From contig NC_136016.1 in NCBI RefSeq assembly GCF_048128805.1, positions 9,439,501 to 9,503,500 of the forward strand: a stretch of DNA of 64,000 nt. Reading direction: 5' to 3'. Below the pieces are notes generated by a model. That model saw only the letters and a program-made list of their open reading frames with translations, had not been told where the DNA came from and did no database searches. The position numbers and the translations under genes were made by a program. Each line of letters starts with the position of its first letter. The stretch's first letter is position 1. Shown here in pieces: positions 54,541-64,000 of the stretch. Source of the stretch: Centroberyx gerrardi. Taxonomy: Eukaryota > Chordata > Actinopteri > Beryciformes > Berycidae.

Positions 54541-54710
54541 CCCTTGTCTCTGTCTATACAGGAAAGCAGTCTATGTTCAATAATCAAAACTATTGAGGGT
54601 GTTGAGCATTAGTATTCCTATATCCATCCAAATGCTGCCTATGGCCAGCTCCTGTTACTAGGCCTAAAGGTGATGATACATGGGCAGCTTTTTCAGGATA
54701 AAAACATGAA
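54541..54710 (+). repeat. First copy of a ~170-bp direct repeat
   Basis: Runs from CCTTGTCTCTGTCT to GGGCAGCTTTTTC and recurs at 55440-55612 in the same orientation, with small indels. It lies between the prss12-like gene and the hAT element. Confidence 0.85.
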
Positions 54711-55126
54711 AGCATCAGTTACTCCTCAAAAACACTGACACTTTGGTTTGTGCCTTTTTCAAGGTGAATAAATAGGCGCTACCTGTGTGCAAAATTGTTC
54801 TTTTATAGGCAAACACACCTGGTAATAGGCCTAATTAGCACTTCTATGTTTGTGCAAGTACAGAACACACCCAATTCAAGAGATCACAAGCAATAAATAA
54901 ACAAGCAATAATTAGCATAGAAAAGACACCATACAAGCAGTAATCAGTATAGTGGAAAATACAAACACAAAGGTAATTAACAGTAGAAAATATATATACA
55001 TCATTGAGATAAGATGTTAGGCTATACATTACATATTATGCCATACATTTACCATTAAGACACAACATTAGAATTACAAATTTACATGGAAATAAATAGA
55101 GGGATAGCCTACATACTGTATATCAT

Positions 55127-55160
55127 ATGAATGAATGAATGAATGAATGAATGAATGAAT
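55127..55160. repeat. (ATGA)n tetranucleotide repeat
   Basis: Eight to nine ATGA units, lying between the two copies of the direct repeat. Confidence 0.95.
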
Positions 55161-55439
55161 ACATTTGTCCTAATATTTCATACAAGAAGGACTATAGACC
55201 TCCACATGGACAACATTAATTCAGAACATATAATCACTGGGATCCACACAACTATGACAAAAAAAACCATTTTAGATCAAAATCAATACTGCGACCATGA
55301 AGCATGAGTGTGTCTAAGTAGTTTAGCCAGTAAGCCTCTTGTTGCAATAATAAATTATCTAGATCCCTGCCTCATCTCTAAACCAATATAACACAGAATG
55401 GGATGATTCTTTTCTATAAAGTGAGCTGCAAGGGGGGAA

Positions 55440-55612
55440 AAGCCTTGTCTCTGTCTGTAGAGGAAAGCAGTGTGTGTTCAATAATCAAAACTATTGTGAG
55501 GCTTTGGGAAAAATTAAACACTAGTAGAATCCCTATATCCATCAAAAGGCTGTTCATGGCCAGCTCCTGTTAGTAAAGGTGATGATACATGGGCAGCTTT
55601 TTGAGGAAATAT
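55440..55612 (+). repeat. Second copy of the ~170-bp direct repeat
   Basis: Partner of 54541-54710, about 900 bases downstream. Shared words include TTCAATAATCAAAACTATTG and GGTGATGATACATGGGCAGC. Confidence 0.85.
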
Positions 55613-55742
55613 AAACAGACATTATTGTCTTTATAGCAGAAACAGGGATAAAATCAGTGTGGATAAGATTTTGGGCTACAATGTCTAACAAATATCACAG
55701 AAATATGTACTTTTTGATAATATTTGTTGACAAAATGCCTAA

Positions 55743-55931
55743 ATGCATTGCTTCAGAATGTGGCCCGTGTATCAGGATTTGAAGCTGATGCTGGAAGAAG
55801 CGTTTCATATCAGTACAGATGAAAACACAGCTGACTGCCAGGACATTTTCACTCTGCTCAGCAGTTCCCCGGGCCAGCAGCGCAGCAGAGTGACGGTGCT
55901 GTGGGAGAAGTGGTCCGCTCAGCTTTTCTAG
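55743..55931 (+). CDS. Short exon-like open frame, unidentified
   Basis: 62 codons ending in TAG. Codon choice looks coding (many CTG, CAG, AAG, GTG codons) in otherwise AT-rich, stop-rich DNA. The peptide (MWPVYQDLKLMLEEAFHIST near the start, ending VLWEKWSAQLF) resembles no family I recognise. TTGCTTCAG just before the second Met could be an acceptor, making this the last exon of a gene, or a relic of a retrocopy. No partner exon was found. Confidence 0.3.
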   Translation: MHCFRMWPVYQDLKLMLEEAFHISTDENTADCQDIFTLLSSSPGQQRSRVTVLWEKWSAQLF

Positions 55932-56070
55932 CTTGTGTGTGTATTCAGAAACTTACTGGATTAATTAGCCCCGTCCAAACAGCAAGATACAATCACAAAA
56001 AAACATCTGAATGCATGGGGAGCAAACTCATTCACAAACAAAAGGAATGAATTTCTTGTCTCTGCTCTCT

Positions 56071-56074
<4 letters not shown>

Positions 56075-56115
<41 letters not shown>
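56075..56115. repeat. (CA)n microsatellite
   Basis: About 41 bases of CA. Confidence 0.95.
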
Positions 56116-56116
<1 letters not shown>

Positions 56117-57363
56117 AACCATCAAGCGTCCTCTCCCCTGTCTCAGCACGGTATTTGATGTCACATCAGCCGAGTCTCTTTTCATTCACACAGGGAGTAG
56201 ACAGGATCTGAACAAGAGACAGCTGTCAGTCATTCTTGTCAATACTGGTGACAACTTGTAGGCCTGAAGTGCAGAAGCCTTTGCGATAACACTCACACTC
56301 ATATTCCTCTTGGATCCAGGTGAAAACATTTGGTTGTAGTTGTGTGTGAGAGCAGGGATTCTCTGATTAATCCAAAATAAGGAGGAACTACTTGTGATCT
56401 AATGGATTATGGGGGTTATCCCAGGCTATAGGCACGCAGTCCCCACCTCCAACAGAGCTAAAAAGCTTTAAAATAAGTTTTGTCCCTGTGCTGCTGTGCT
56501 CCCCCCGCAGCTGTGTTGAGAGAGATTAGCTAAACTCATCGACTTTACAGAGTTAGTTTTACCCACAGGCCCCGGGGTGAGATTACTCGTGAAATTAAAA
56601 CGCCCAAAAAAAAGTTTCATTGTTTTCCAACGGCCGACGATGTCTTTGATGTTGCCGTTCAGTGATAACAGTTTCGCTATCTCCAACCCAAATCCAATTT
56701 CTCTTATCACCATCTCTCTCTCTCTCTCTATCTATCTCTCACTCTGTCTCCCTCGTCTTTCTTTCTCTCTTTCAATCCCTCATTCTTAGTCTCACTTTCT
56801 GTCTATAGATCATTATATCTGGTGTAAACAATCTAGTAAACGGAGTAGGCTAGACTGGCAGTGTTGTAATGCTATATTCTTTCTGCTCACACACACACAC
56901 ACACACACACACACTGGCTTTCCTCTGCCAGTGTCTTTGTCTCTCTTTTTGCATGCGGTCCGTATGTGATGCTGGATGAGAGTTGGCATCACGCTGATTT
57001 TTTTTTTTTTTTTTTTGCAAACGCCTGGTTGTCATAGCAACACAACGGCTCTAAATGTGAGTGGCTCACAAGTATATTTCCATCCTTGACTTGTTTGTAT
57101 AAGAGCCGGGAACAAAAGGCAATGCAAACATCTACTGGTGTGCCGGGCTATAGAAAATGACCAGAATTGTTCAAATATTCATAATAAATTTGAATGGCTG
57201 TAGGCGTTGGGGTGCTCACTACATGTGCTGTTATGATGGAGTGCTGAGAAAAGGGAAGAGCTTTGAAGATTAACTTAAAACAAGGCCTCTCATAGACACA
57301 CACACACACATGCACACAGAAAAAGGCACACAACACACACTGAGAGGTTTTGGCATATGTATT

Positions 57364-57365
<2 letters not shown>

Positions 57366-57409
<44 letters not shown>

Positions 57410-57415
57410 GTGTGA
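57366..57415. repeat. (GT)n microsatellite
   Basis: About 50 bases of GT with one GC interruption. Confidence 0.95.
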
Positions 57416-58317
57416 GTAGTATCCAGAAGCACTTCCTCAAATCCCATTATACCCCCCACCCCCCTTCCCCTCCAGCTCCACTCCTCCTCGTCCCCCCAGC
57501 CCGTCACATGAGAGAGGATCCAATCCCCACAGCTAAGACAGTTGGTATGGAAACGGATCAGTAAAGCTCCAAATCTCTCTTTTTAACGACTCATTACTGG
57601 TTTGCCGCCGCCCCATAATATCAGCGCCTCCCTGCCAGGCAGTGCAAGGCGCGCCGTTACTAACGCACACCGCTGCAGGCGCGAGCGGGAATGTGTGAAT
57701 GGGCCGGTGAGCACAGTAGTGATCATCCTTTTCTCTCTCTCTCGCTCTCTCTCCCCCTTTTATATTTCAATTTCCTGCCATTTCTTTATCTGACTTGCTT
57801 CCACCTCACTTTCCCTGCAAACACACACTTGTGCTGCTTGGAGATGCCTTCACTGCCAGGGAAAAGATGATAGGATATCCTGTCTGCATGTGAGATACAC
57901 TTCTAATCATTTTCTGACAATGAGATAAGATAGGAGGAGGAGGGGGGGGGGGTATATAAGAGGTGGATGGGGTCCCATTTAGTCGTTTGGCATTTCACAC
58001 CCCATGAAATCTAAAATGAAAAGGCAGCACAGAGGGAATAAAAGCAAAATGCCACGGGTACAGCGCAGATAGGAGAAACAAAAACAAAACACGAGTGTTG
58101 ATTCTTGCGAGAAAAAAAAAGATCACAGCTATTTTATCAGCCGATTCCCCGCGGAGCCGAAGCCTCACTCCGGCTTCCTTCTGCGCCTCTCATCTCCCCG
58201 ACTGTCACAGACACAGGCGGAGGGATGAGGAGGATTGGAGAGGAGAGGACGGGAAGAGAGGGAACACACTGTGGGTGGAGCACATGGAGGCAGCCCGAAG
58301 CTCTTTAGAAGCCTCGA

Positions 58318-58470
58318 AAACGGGCTTGTGACTGCAAAAGTTGCCGGTTTCAAATCCCCAACTTGACTGAAAGAGTCTGACTGGGGTTAGTGAGTAACAG
58401 TGACACCCACCAGACAGAGAAACGCCCTTGAGCAAGGCACTGAATCACCAGCTGCATCAGTACAGATCCA
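58318..58470 (+). mobile_element. Fragment of a tRNA-derived SINE
   Basis: GTTGCCGGTTTCAAATCC matches an RNA polymerase III B box (GGTTCGAATCC type). It is followed by GAGCAAGGCACTGAATCACC, a stretch common in fish tRNA-derived SINEs. The A box end is not clear. Confidence 0.5.
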
Positions 58471-59169
58471 ACAGAAATGTCTAGTGGAGAGGAAATGTAT
58501 CATGATGCAAAATGTTGTAATAATAATATCGCTTTGTCATTTGCTTTTTTTGGCTTGAGAACGAGGCGTTTTAGCTTTCAGTTCTGAAATGTCTTGCGTT
58601 GCCGGTTACTCACACCATCCTTCATCGCTGAATAGTTGGAAATGCCAGAAGAGGGGGTGGGGGTGGGGGGGGGGTCTTAATGCCAGTGTGAGGGAGTTTC
58701 TGCTCCAAAACAGCGTAGGGGCCAGAAAGTGAGTTTTGAAAGCCAGAATTCTCAGTGCCTGCGTGGCGAAGTAATCGTTGAGTCACTGGTATTGATCAAA
58801 AACCCCATCAACCCCCTGCAGATATATTATGCTCATTTTGTGCTATGGAGCAGTAACATCGCATGTATCGCACTTTAAAATAAGGCTTAAAAATAGCTGA
58901 AAGACACAGAGAGGGGTAAGTGAAAGAATTTTGAGGAGGGAAATTATAAAATGTAATTTTGTTGCTAAGATAAACACCAAATACAACAGAAAAAAACACC
59001 ATTTGGCAAAACCACACAAACAGAAAGGAAAGAACCTGACACATTAAAATTAAACAACCCCCCAACCACACACACACACACACACACACATACACACACA
59101 CACATAACCTCCTCGCTCAGCAACTAACTGAAGGATGTGTTGCACAACTTTCAAAAAGGGAGAAAGGAA

Positions 59170-59172
<3 letters not shown>

Positions 59173-59239
<67 letters not shown>
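59173..59239. repeat. (GA)n microsatellite
   Basis: About 67 bases of GA. Confidence 0.95.
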
Positions 59240-59240
<1 letters not shown>

Positions 59241-61185
59241 CTGATGCTGTACCCATCATCCCCTGGGTCCACAGCAGCAGATCATTTATCATCAGTTCCT
59301 GGCTGTTGGCAGGGATGTTGGTCAGAGAGGATCCACGGTGGAGGATGTGTTCCTCTGTCTGCCTGTCTGTCTGTCAGTGCTGCTGTAACAGGATGAAACT
59401 GAACTCTGTTGTGTGGCAGTTTTGGCATTTTATAACCAGATCAACACTCTGCAGTATTTGAATATTTATAATTATATTATAAAGATAATAATTTAATTTA
59501 GTGATTTCACATAAATAATTTAGATTGTTGGTGTGTGTGTGTGTGTGTGTGTGTGTGTCACTACAATGTGCCTTCCTTATAGGGATAGAGCCTGTAGTTT
59601 TGTTACGGTAGGCCTATACGTTCTGCTGAGGCGGAGACAGGAACATTCAGAGCAGTGCATGAGATTATACTGCCACCAACTGATCAAACATAGCATATCA
59701 TGTTTGCAATGCACATTATGGTATCTTGCAAGTCCTTTCTGTTGACTTTCACCTCAAATATCACAAGAGTGGCTTATCTCTCTATAGACACCAATGTAAT
59801 TTGATCTAATTTGGTGTCTATGGAGTACTGACTCAGCACTAAGGATGTCATGGGGCCTTGGTCAGGTCTACATTTGACTAAGACTCCTTATCAAAATATA
59901 ATATCATTACAATTCAGTTGAGTTTCTCTTTAGATAAATAGCCTATCTTTGATGCACGCAGTTCATTCAGTTAGTTAAAATGTGCAACGTTCAAATGCAA
60001 CATGAAACAATGTTGCAAATTGGATTTTTGGGGGAAATCTAGGTCTAAAAAAGGCAAATGAATGGTGAACAGCAAAGCAAAGTCCATTTGTCACAAGATA
60101 TGTATATACATTCTTCCTCCAGCAAATAGCTTGACCAAGGAGACATTGTTTTACTGTAGATAGAGTCTTAGGTTGGTCACACAGTTGGAGTTATCTACAC
60201 AACTGCCACTATAAGCTCACCGATGCTTTTGGTATGGTAAAATGAACTTTCTGAGTCTCCCATCAGGCTCATTTTCTTGCCAACAATTTAAAATATGCAG
60301 TGGCAGCCACCTAAATTGTAGCTGCCAAATGACCAGACAAGTATGTTGATTTGAATAGGAATACCTGCTCTGTACATTCAAGTTCTGGCTTAAATATGGA
60401 CTCGCCATTTTAAGAGTTAGAGTTCTTACAAAAAAAAATTAAAAATTAAAAATGTAGAGAATCCTCATTTATTATGTTTTACTATCTTGCCAATGAAGTG
60501 ATACCTTCTATCTGAGGCAAAAAGCAAACACTCACTGCATATTGAGGCTCCACTACATCAGAGAAGAGCTACACTGATCTTGTAAATATAGCTTTCCCTC
60601 TCTAGACTGAGAAGGAGTTTTGGGAGGAGAATTCACCCAAGGTCTGTAAAATCAATGGCTTGTTATTTCTGGTGCTGTAAAAATATTTTTCTCAAATAAA
60701 AAAATTGGTTATCTCTATCCTCAGGGGTGGAAAGAGTACAAAAAAAATCTACTCAAGTAGAAGTACTGTTACTTTGATGAAATTTTACTTAAGTAGAAGT
60801 AAAATTACTGGTGTAAAAATCTACTTGAGTAAAAGTAAAAAGTAGCTCATTTAAAATGTACTCAGAGTAAAAGTTACTTAGTTACTTTTTTTTTTTTGGG
60901 GGGGGGGTTATATCATCTCTCCCATGCAATAAAAAAGTACAAAAACATATAAAGCTCAAACTAGGTTCTTTTTTTATTAAAGAACACCTTTGCAAAATAA
61001 AGTGCATAAACAGAGTCAAACGTCAATTCAATTATGAGAGGTAATAGTGCTTGTGTCAGTACAGACCATCCCATAAAACAACAACAACATCCATCAAAGC
61101 TGAAGGCCTGATATCACTGTGCTCTCGGTGTGCAGCTGTTGCAAAACTACACCATTTATGTATACAGTACTGCACTGTATGTATG

Positions 61186-62237
61186 TTAGGGCTAGGCGAT
61201 GGGAAAGGGGGGGTATCACAATATTCAGAAGGACTTTTTTGATATTGATATACAGTATATAGATATCTGCTTAGCTATGGAAAATCACATGTTAAAGGGC
61301 AAGTTCAGAATTTTGGACCCCTAGCCCTATTTCCTACTTACCAATGATGTTGTCGATTAGTAGAGTCCTTTCTCTGGACAATCCATGCTGTTCTTCATAC
61401 TGGATACCCGCAGCTCAGGCTAGTTACCCACAAACCAATGCAAAGTAAGTCAATGGGGCCACTCTCCAGTCTGTACAAGCCCTGAAATAAATGCTGAAAC
61501 CTACTCCACAGTGCACCCAAAGTATGTTTCAGCGTTTATTACAGGGCTTGTACAGATTGGAGAGTGGCCCCGTTGACTTTGTGTAATGCAGTTGAAACCA
61601 CGTTGTAGTAGCCCCTTGGGTAAACTCACTCCTAAGTTAAATACCTCCACTTCGCTACCTGAATTGGATCTTTTTCAGGTGGTGGACTGGATAAGACCAT
61701 GGTATTAACTTGCGTGGTCAAGTGCTGCTGGTGAGCAGAGGAGGGTTGGCGGTTCGAGGCCAGGTCGGTGACAAGTGCCCAGTGCAAAGTGCCTGCCAGT
61801 AGCTAGTAACCACCTGCTATATTTGCATTGGTTTGAAGCCAACTAGCCAGAGCTGCAGGTATCCAGTATGAAGAACAGCATGGATTGTGCTGAGAAAGGA
61901 CTCTACCGATCGACAACATCATTGATAAGTAGGAAATAGGGCCAGGGGTCCAAAATTCTGAACTGACCCTTTAAGATAATCTAATCAATGTTCATCATAG
62001 TGGACTGCTTGGTGATGGGTAGTGTGATACAGTATCGAAATTAATCTGTAATTTCCAATTAACCTTCTCAAATATTTCTGAAATCATTGTTGTGAGAAAT
62101 CTGACATAATATCTACGTTTTAGCATTAATTTAGACAACAAAATGTGTATCACGATTCATTACATCAAAAAATCCCACAATACGGTAATACAGACAGAAG
62201 ATAAATGGTATATATCGGTATATTGCCCTGCCCTAAT
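61186..62237. mobile_element. MITE nested in the hAT element
   Basis: Ends TAGGGCTAGGCGAT and the inverse ATTGCCCTGCCCTA, flanked by near-identical 8-bp sequences (ATGTATGT and ATCTATGT), as hAT-type insertions leave. Its interior is interrupted by the TTAA foldback element at 61292-61974. Confidence 0.7.
61292..61974. mobile_element. TTAA-flanked foldback element nested in the MITE
   Basis: Begins TTAAAGGGCAAGTTCAGAAT and ends with the inverse, ATTCTGAACTGACCCTTTAA. The arms pair for about 180 bases (for example ATGATGTTGTCGAT with ATCGACAACATCAT, and CATGCTGTTCTTCATACTGG with its inverse). A second inner hairpin lies at 61450-61580 around CAGGGCTTGTACAG. TTAA at both ends suggests piggyBac-type mobilisation. 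No coding capacity. Confidence 0.8.
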
Positions 62238-62282
62238 CTATGTCCAGATTACAGTTCCTCTTTTTATTTAATCTTTAGACCA

Positions 62283-64000
62283 TTACTCTCTGAACTTGCT
62301 GTTTAGTTTGAGCAGGAGCTGGTTTTCAAAATTAGTAGAGTTCATCCTAGTTCGCTTTGCAGTGAACAGCAGTCCAGCACAGCTGAAGAGGCGCTCACAG
62401 GCAGCAGAAGCAGGCAGGCCAGTGTTGAGTTTGAGAGACAGTTTTTTGATGTAAGGAAGTGAGTTCAGTAGATCCATCTTGTCTGAGACACAGACAAGGT
62501 ACCCATCCAGCTCCCCTGTACCTTGTGACTTTCTGGACTTTCTGAAGAAATCCCCTTCATCTGATGAGTGTTGGCCATCAGCCACCAGCCTTGACTTGCT
62601 CCATCTCATCCTCTGTCATTTGGTCAAGGTGATGTTTCACATAGGCCAAACCTGTAAAGTGACAAACACACACACAACACATACAGTATATCTGACATTT
62701 AGGCTTTAATTTATGTGGCAACATAATTCATCATAATGTTGACATTACAATAACCAAAACGCTTTCCATACTTATGTAGACAGGCTCATTATATTGTTGC
62801 ATGTATGATATTGTACCTATCTCACTACTGATAATATTGATACCTTGTGGTCATTTTTATGATATGGAATAACAAGTCCACTCATGTTTGATTCAGGCTG
62901 TATGCTCAAGGTGTGTGTATTTATGTACTATTCACCCTGTATGTTTTATATATAGGAAGAGGTGTAATTGAAAATGTAATGGAAAATGTGTAGGAACCCT
63001 GAGATGGAACAGTCATAATTCCAAACTGTGAATAGTGATTACATAATATATGAATATCCTATTTAATGAATACTCACATTTTCACCTTGAATTCTTCACA
63101 GACATTTCTGATGGCGCCCTCTCCCTCCTCTTGTATGATTCGTATGATCCTCTCCACAGCCATGTATGTCGAGTTCCACCGAGTTTGATTTGGCCAGATG
63201 AACTGGAGCTTGCATTCATCTTCCACGATTTCTGCAGCCATGTGTGACCGACCTGTTTTGTTCCACATTGCTTGGCATTTCCCAAAGGCTGCACGTGATA
63301 GCCGTTTGTATGTATCATTCTGCCCTTCTGCCTTGGCAGCATCTGTTGCGGCGATTAAGTTTAACACCGTGGCACGCACACCTTTGATGTAGAGGAAGTT
63401 GGTACTCAAGACCGTTGTCTTCTTCCAGGATGTTGAATGTGTCCTGATGGTTGGCTTGGGGCTCTTCTTCAGTAGAGTCTTGGTCTGACTCGACTTCCTC
63501 GGACGGGCTCTGCTCACCAAACACACCGAACGCTTTGATGAAGTTTGAGGGCACCTGCTAGCACATCGAAGGTGTGGGACCCTCTCAACCTCTGGCACGC
63601 AAGTGCAGCGGATCTTCTCTCGAAGGTTTCCTCATCTATCCAATGACAGGTGACCCCGATGTAACTTCTCTGGTGCGCTGTCCAACAATCAGTGGTAGTG
63701 GCGACATAGCTGACTCCACTGAGGTGCGACATCACAGTCCTCTTCATTTGAGTGGAAGCTGCCTGTATTCTGGTCCGGAGAGTGGGTCTGGAAATGACCT
63801 TGCATTGAGGATTCAGCGTTGATACAAGTTCTTTAAAAGCAGGTTGTTCAACTACAGCAAATGGATGAAGACCCTCGCAAATTAAGTTAATCATGACCTT
63901 GTCAACCTTCGCTTGCGGCACACGTCTGGTTCCACCCACTGCCATCAGGTCACATATTTTTGCTTGCTTGCTTGGGGTTTTTTCTGGTTCCAGGGTCCGC
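62283..64000 (-). pseudogene. hAT transposase remnant
   Basis: From the right edge leftwards: an N-terminal part (VDKVMINLICEGLHPFAVVE, TTDCWTAHQRSYIGVTCHW), a middle part (YQLPLHQRCACHGVKLN, LNLIAATDAAKAEGQ, KCQAMWNKTGRS, TRWNSTYMAVERI), then the C-terminal dimerisation block (LPASAACERLFSCAGLLFTA) ending at a stop at 62283. The frame changes near 63540 and near 63370. The central part between residues near 63074 and 62650 is missing or diverged, although a GTGAGT donor and a TTTACAG acceptor flank that gap. Any BED finger would lie beyond the edge. Not a functional transposase as read. Confidence 0.85.

Larger units (their letters stand above)
55932..60720. other. Intergenic stretch, no gene supported
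   Basis: AT-rich DNA with microsatellites and one SINE fragment (listed separately). No open frame with coding character and no paired splice sites were found. Confidence 0.5.
60722..64000 (-). mobile_element. Decayed hAT transposon (ZBED-like), cut by the right edge
   Basis: CAGGGGTGGAAAG at 60722, followed by repeated TACTCAAGTAGAAGTA-like words, is a typical hAT terminus. The transposase is read leftwards from beyond the window edge. The terminus at 60722 is therefore the 3' end of the element. Between the terminus and the transposase lie two nested elements. The 5' end lies outside the window. Confidence 0.75.

Noticed and set aside
61730..61800. GGTTCGAGGCC, resembling a tRNA B box
   Set aside because: It lies in the centre of the foldback element and has no A box or cloverleaf. 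No tRNA gene was found in the window.

Overview
The window is vertebrate nuclear DNA, almost certainly from a teleost fish. The reasons are large intron-split genes with GT-AG junctions, a finTRIM-type RING/B-box/B30.2 gene (a family expanded in fish), very dense CA/GT and CT/GA microsatellites, and fish-style hAT elements and MITEs. Exon coordinates below were read by hand from codon phase and GT-AG sites; most junctions join in frame, but no transcript was available.

Layout. (1) 1-3.9 kb: AT-rich, microsatellite-bearing flank, then a CpG-richer start region. (2) 3.92-31.5 kb, + strand: a complete CaMKII gene of the gamma type (camk2g), 22 coding exons giving a 617-residue model, with a spliced 3' UTR. 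(3) 31.5-38 kb: intergenic DNA with a frameshifted, truncated finTRIM pseudogene on the - strand (about 34.08-35.17 kb). (4) 38.06-53.88 kb, - strand: a 14-exon gene with neurotrypsin (PRSS12) architecture: signal peptide, kringle, four SRCR domains, trypsin-like domain. The 968-residue model also carries a His/Thr-rich tail. The protease domain has Tyr in place of the catalytic His, Asn in place of the Asp before the active Ser, and no recognisable Arg-Ile-Val/Ile-Gly-Gly activation site, so it should be a pseudoprotease. (5) Inside intron 2 of that gene, on the opposite strand (47.25-48.93 kb), is an intact 559-residue finTRIM with an interferon-response-like element about 290 bp upstream of its ATG. 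(6) 54-60.7 kb: mostly non-coding, with a diverged direct repeat, a short unidentified exon-like ORF and a SINE fragment. (7) 60.7 kb to the right edge: a decayed hAT transposon on the - strand carrying a nested MITE, which itself carries a TTAA-flanked foldback element.

Biology. CaMKII gamma is a cytosolic dodecameric kinase decoding Ca2+/calmodulin signals. The secreted PRSS12-like protein would act outside the cell, probably as a binding protein rather than a protease. The two are linked by position rather than pathway: human CAMK2D and PRSS12 both lie at 4q26, which is paralogous to the 10q22 region holding CAMK2G. The fish gene beside camk2g may therefore be an old PRSS12 ohnolog. The finTRIM is an unrelated innate-immunity gene lodged in the intron.

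Other structure worth attention: decayed tandem copies of the end of camk2g exon 10 in intron 10 (and short copies in intron 7), a 70-bp inverted repeat pair flanking camk2g exons 2-4, and a very long CT tract against the exon 5 acceptor.
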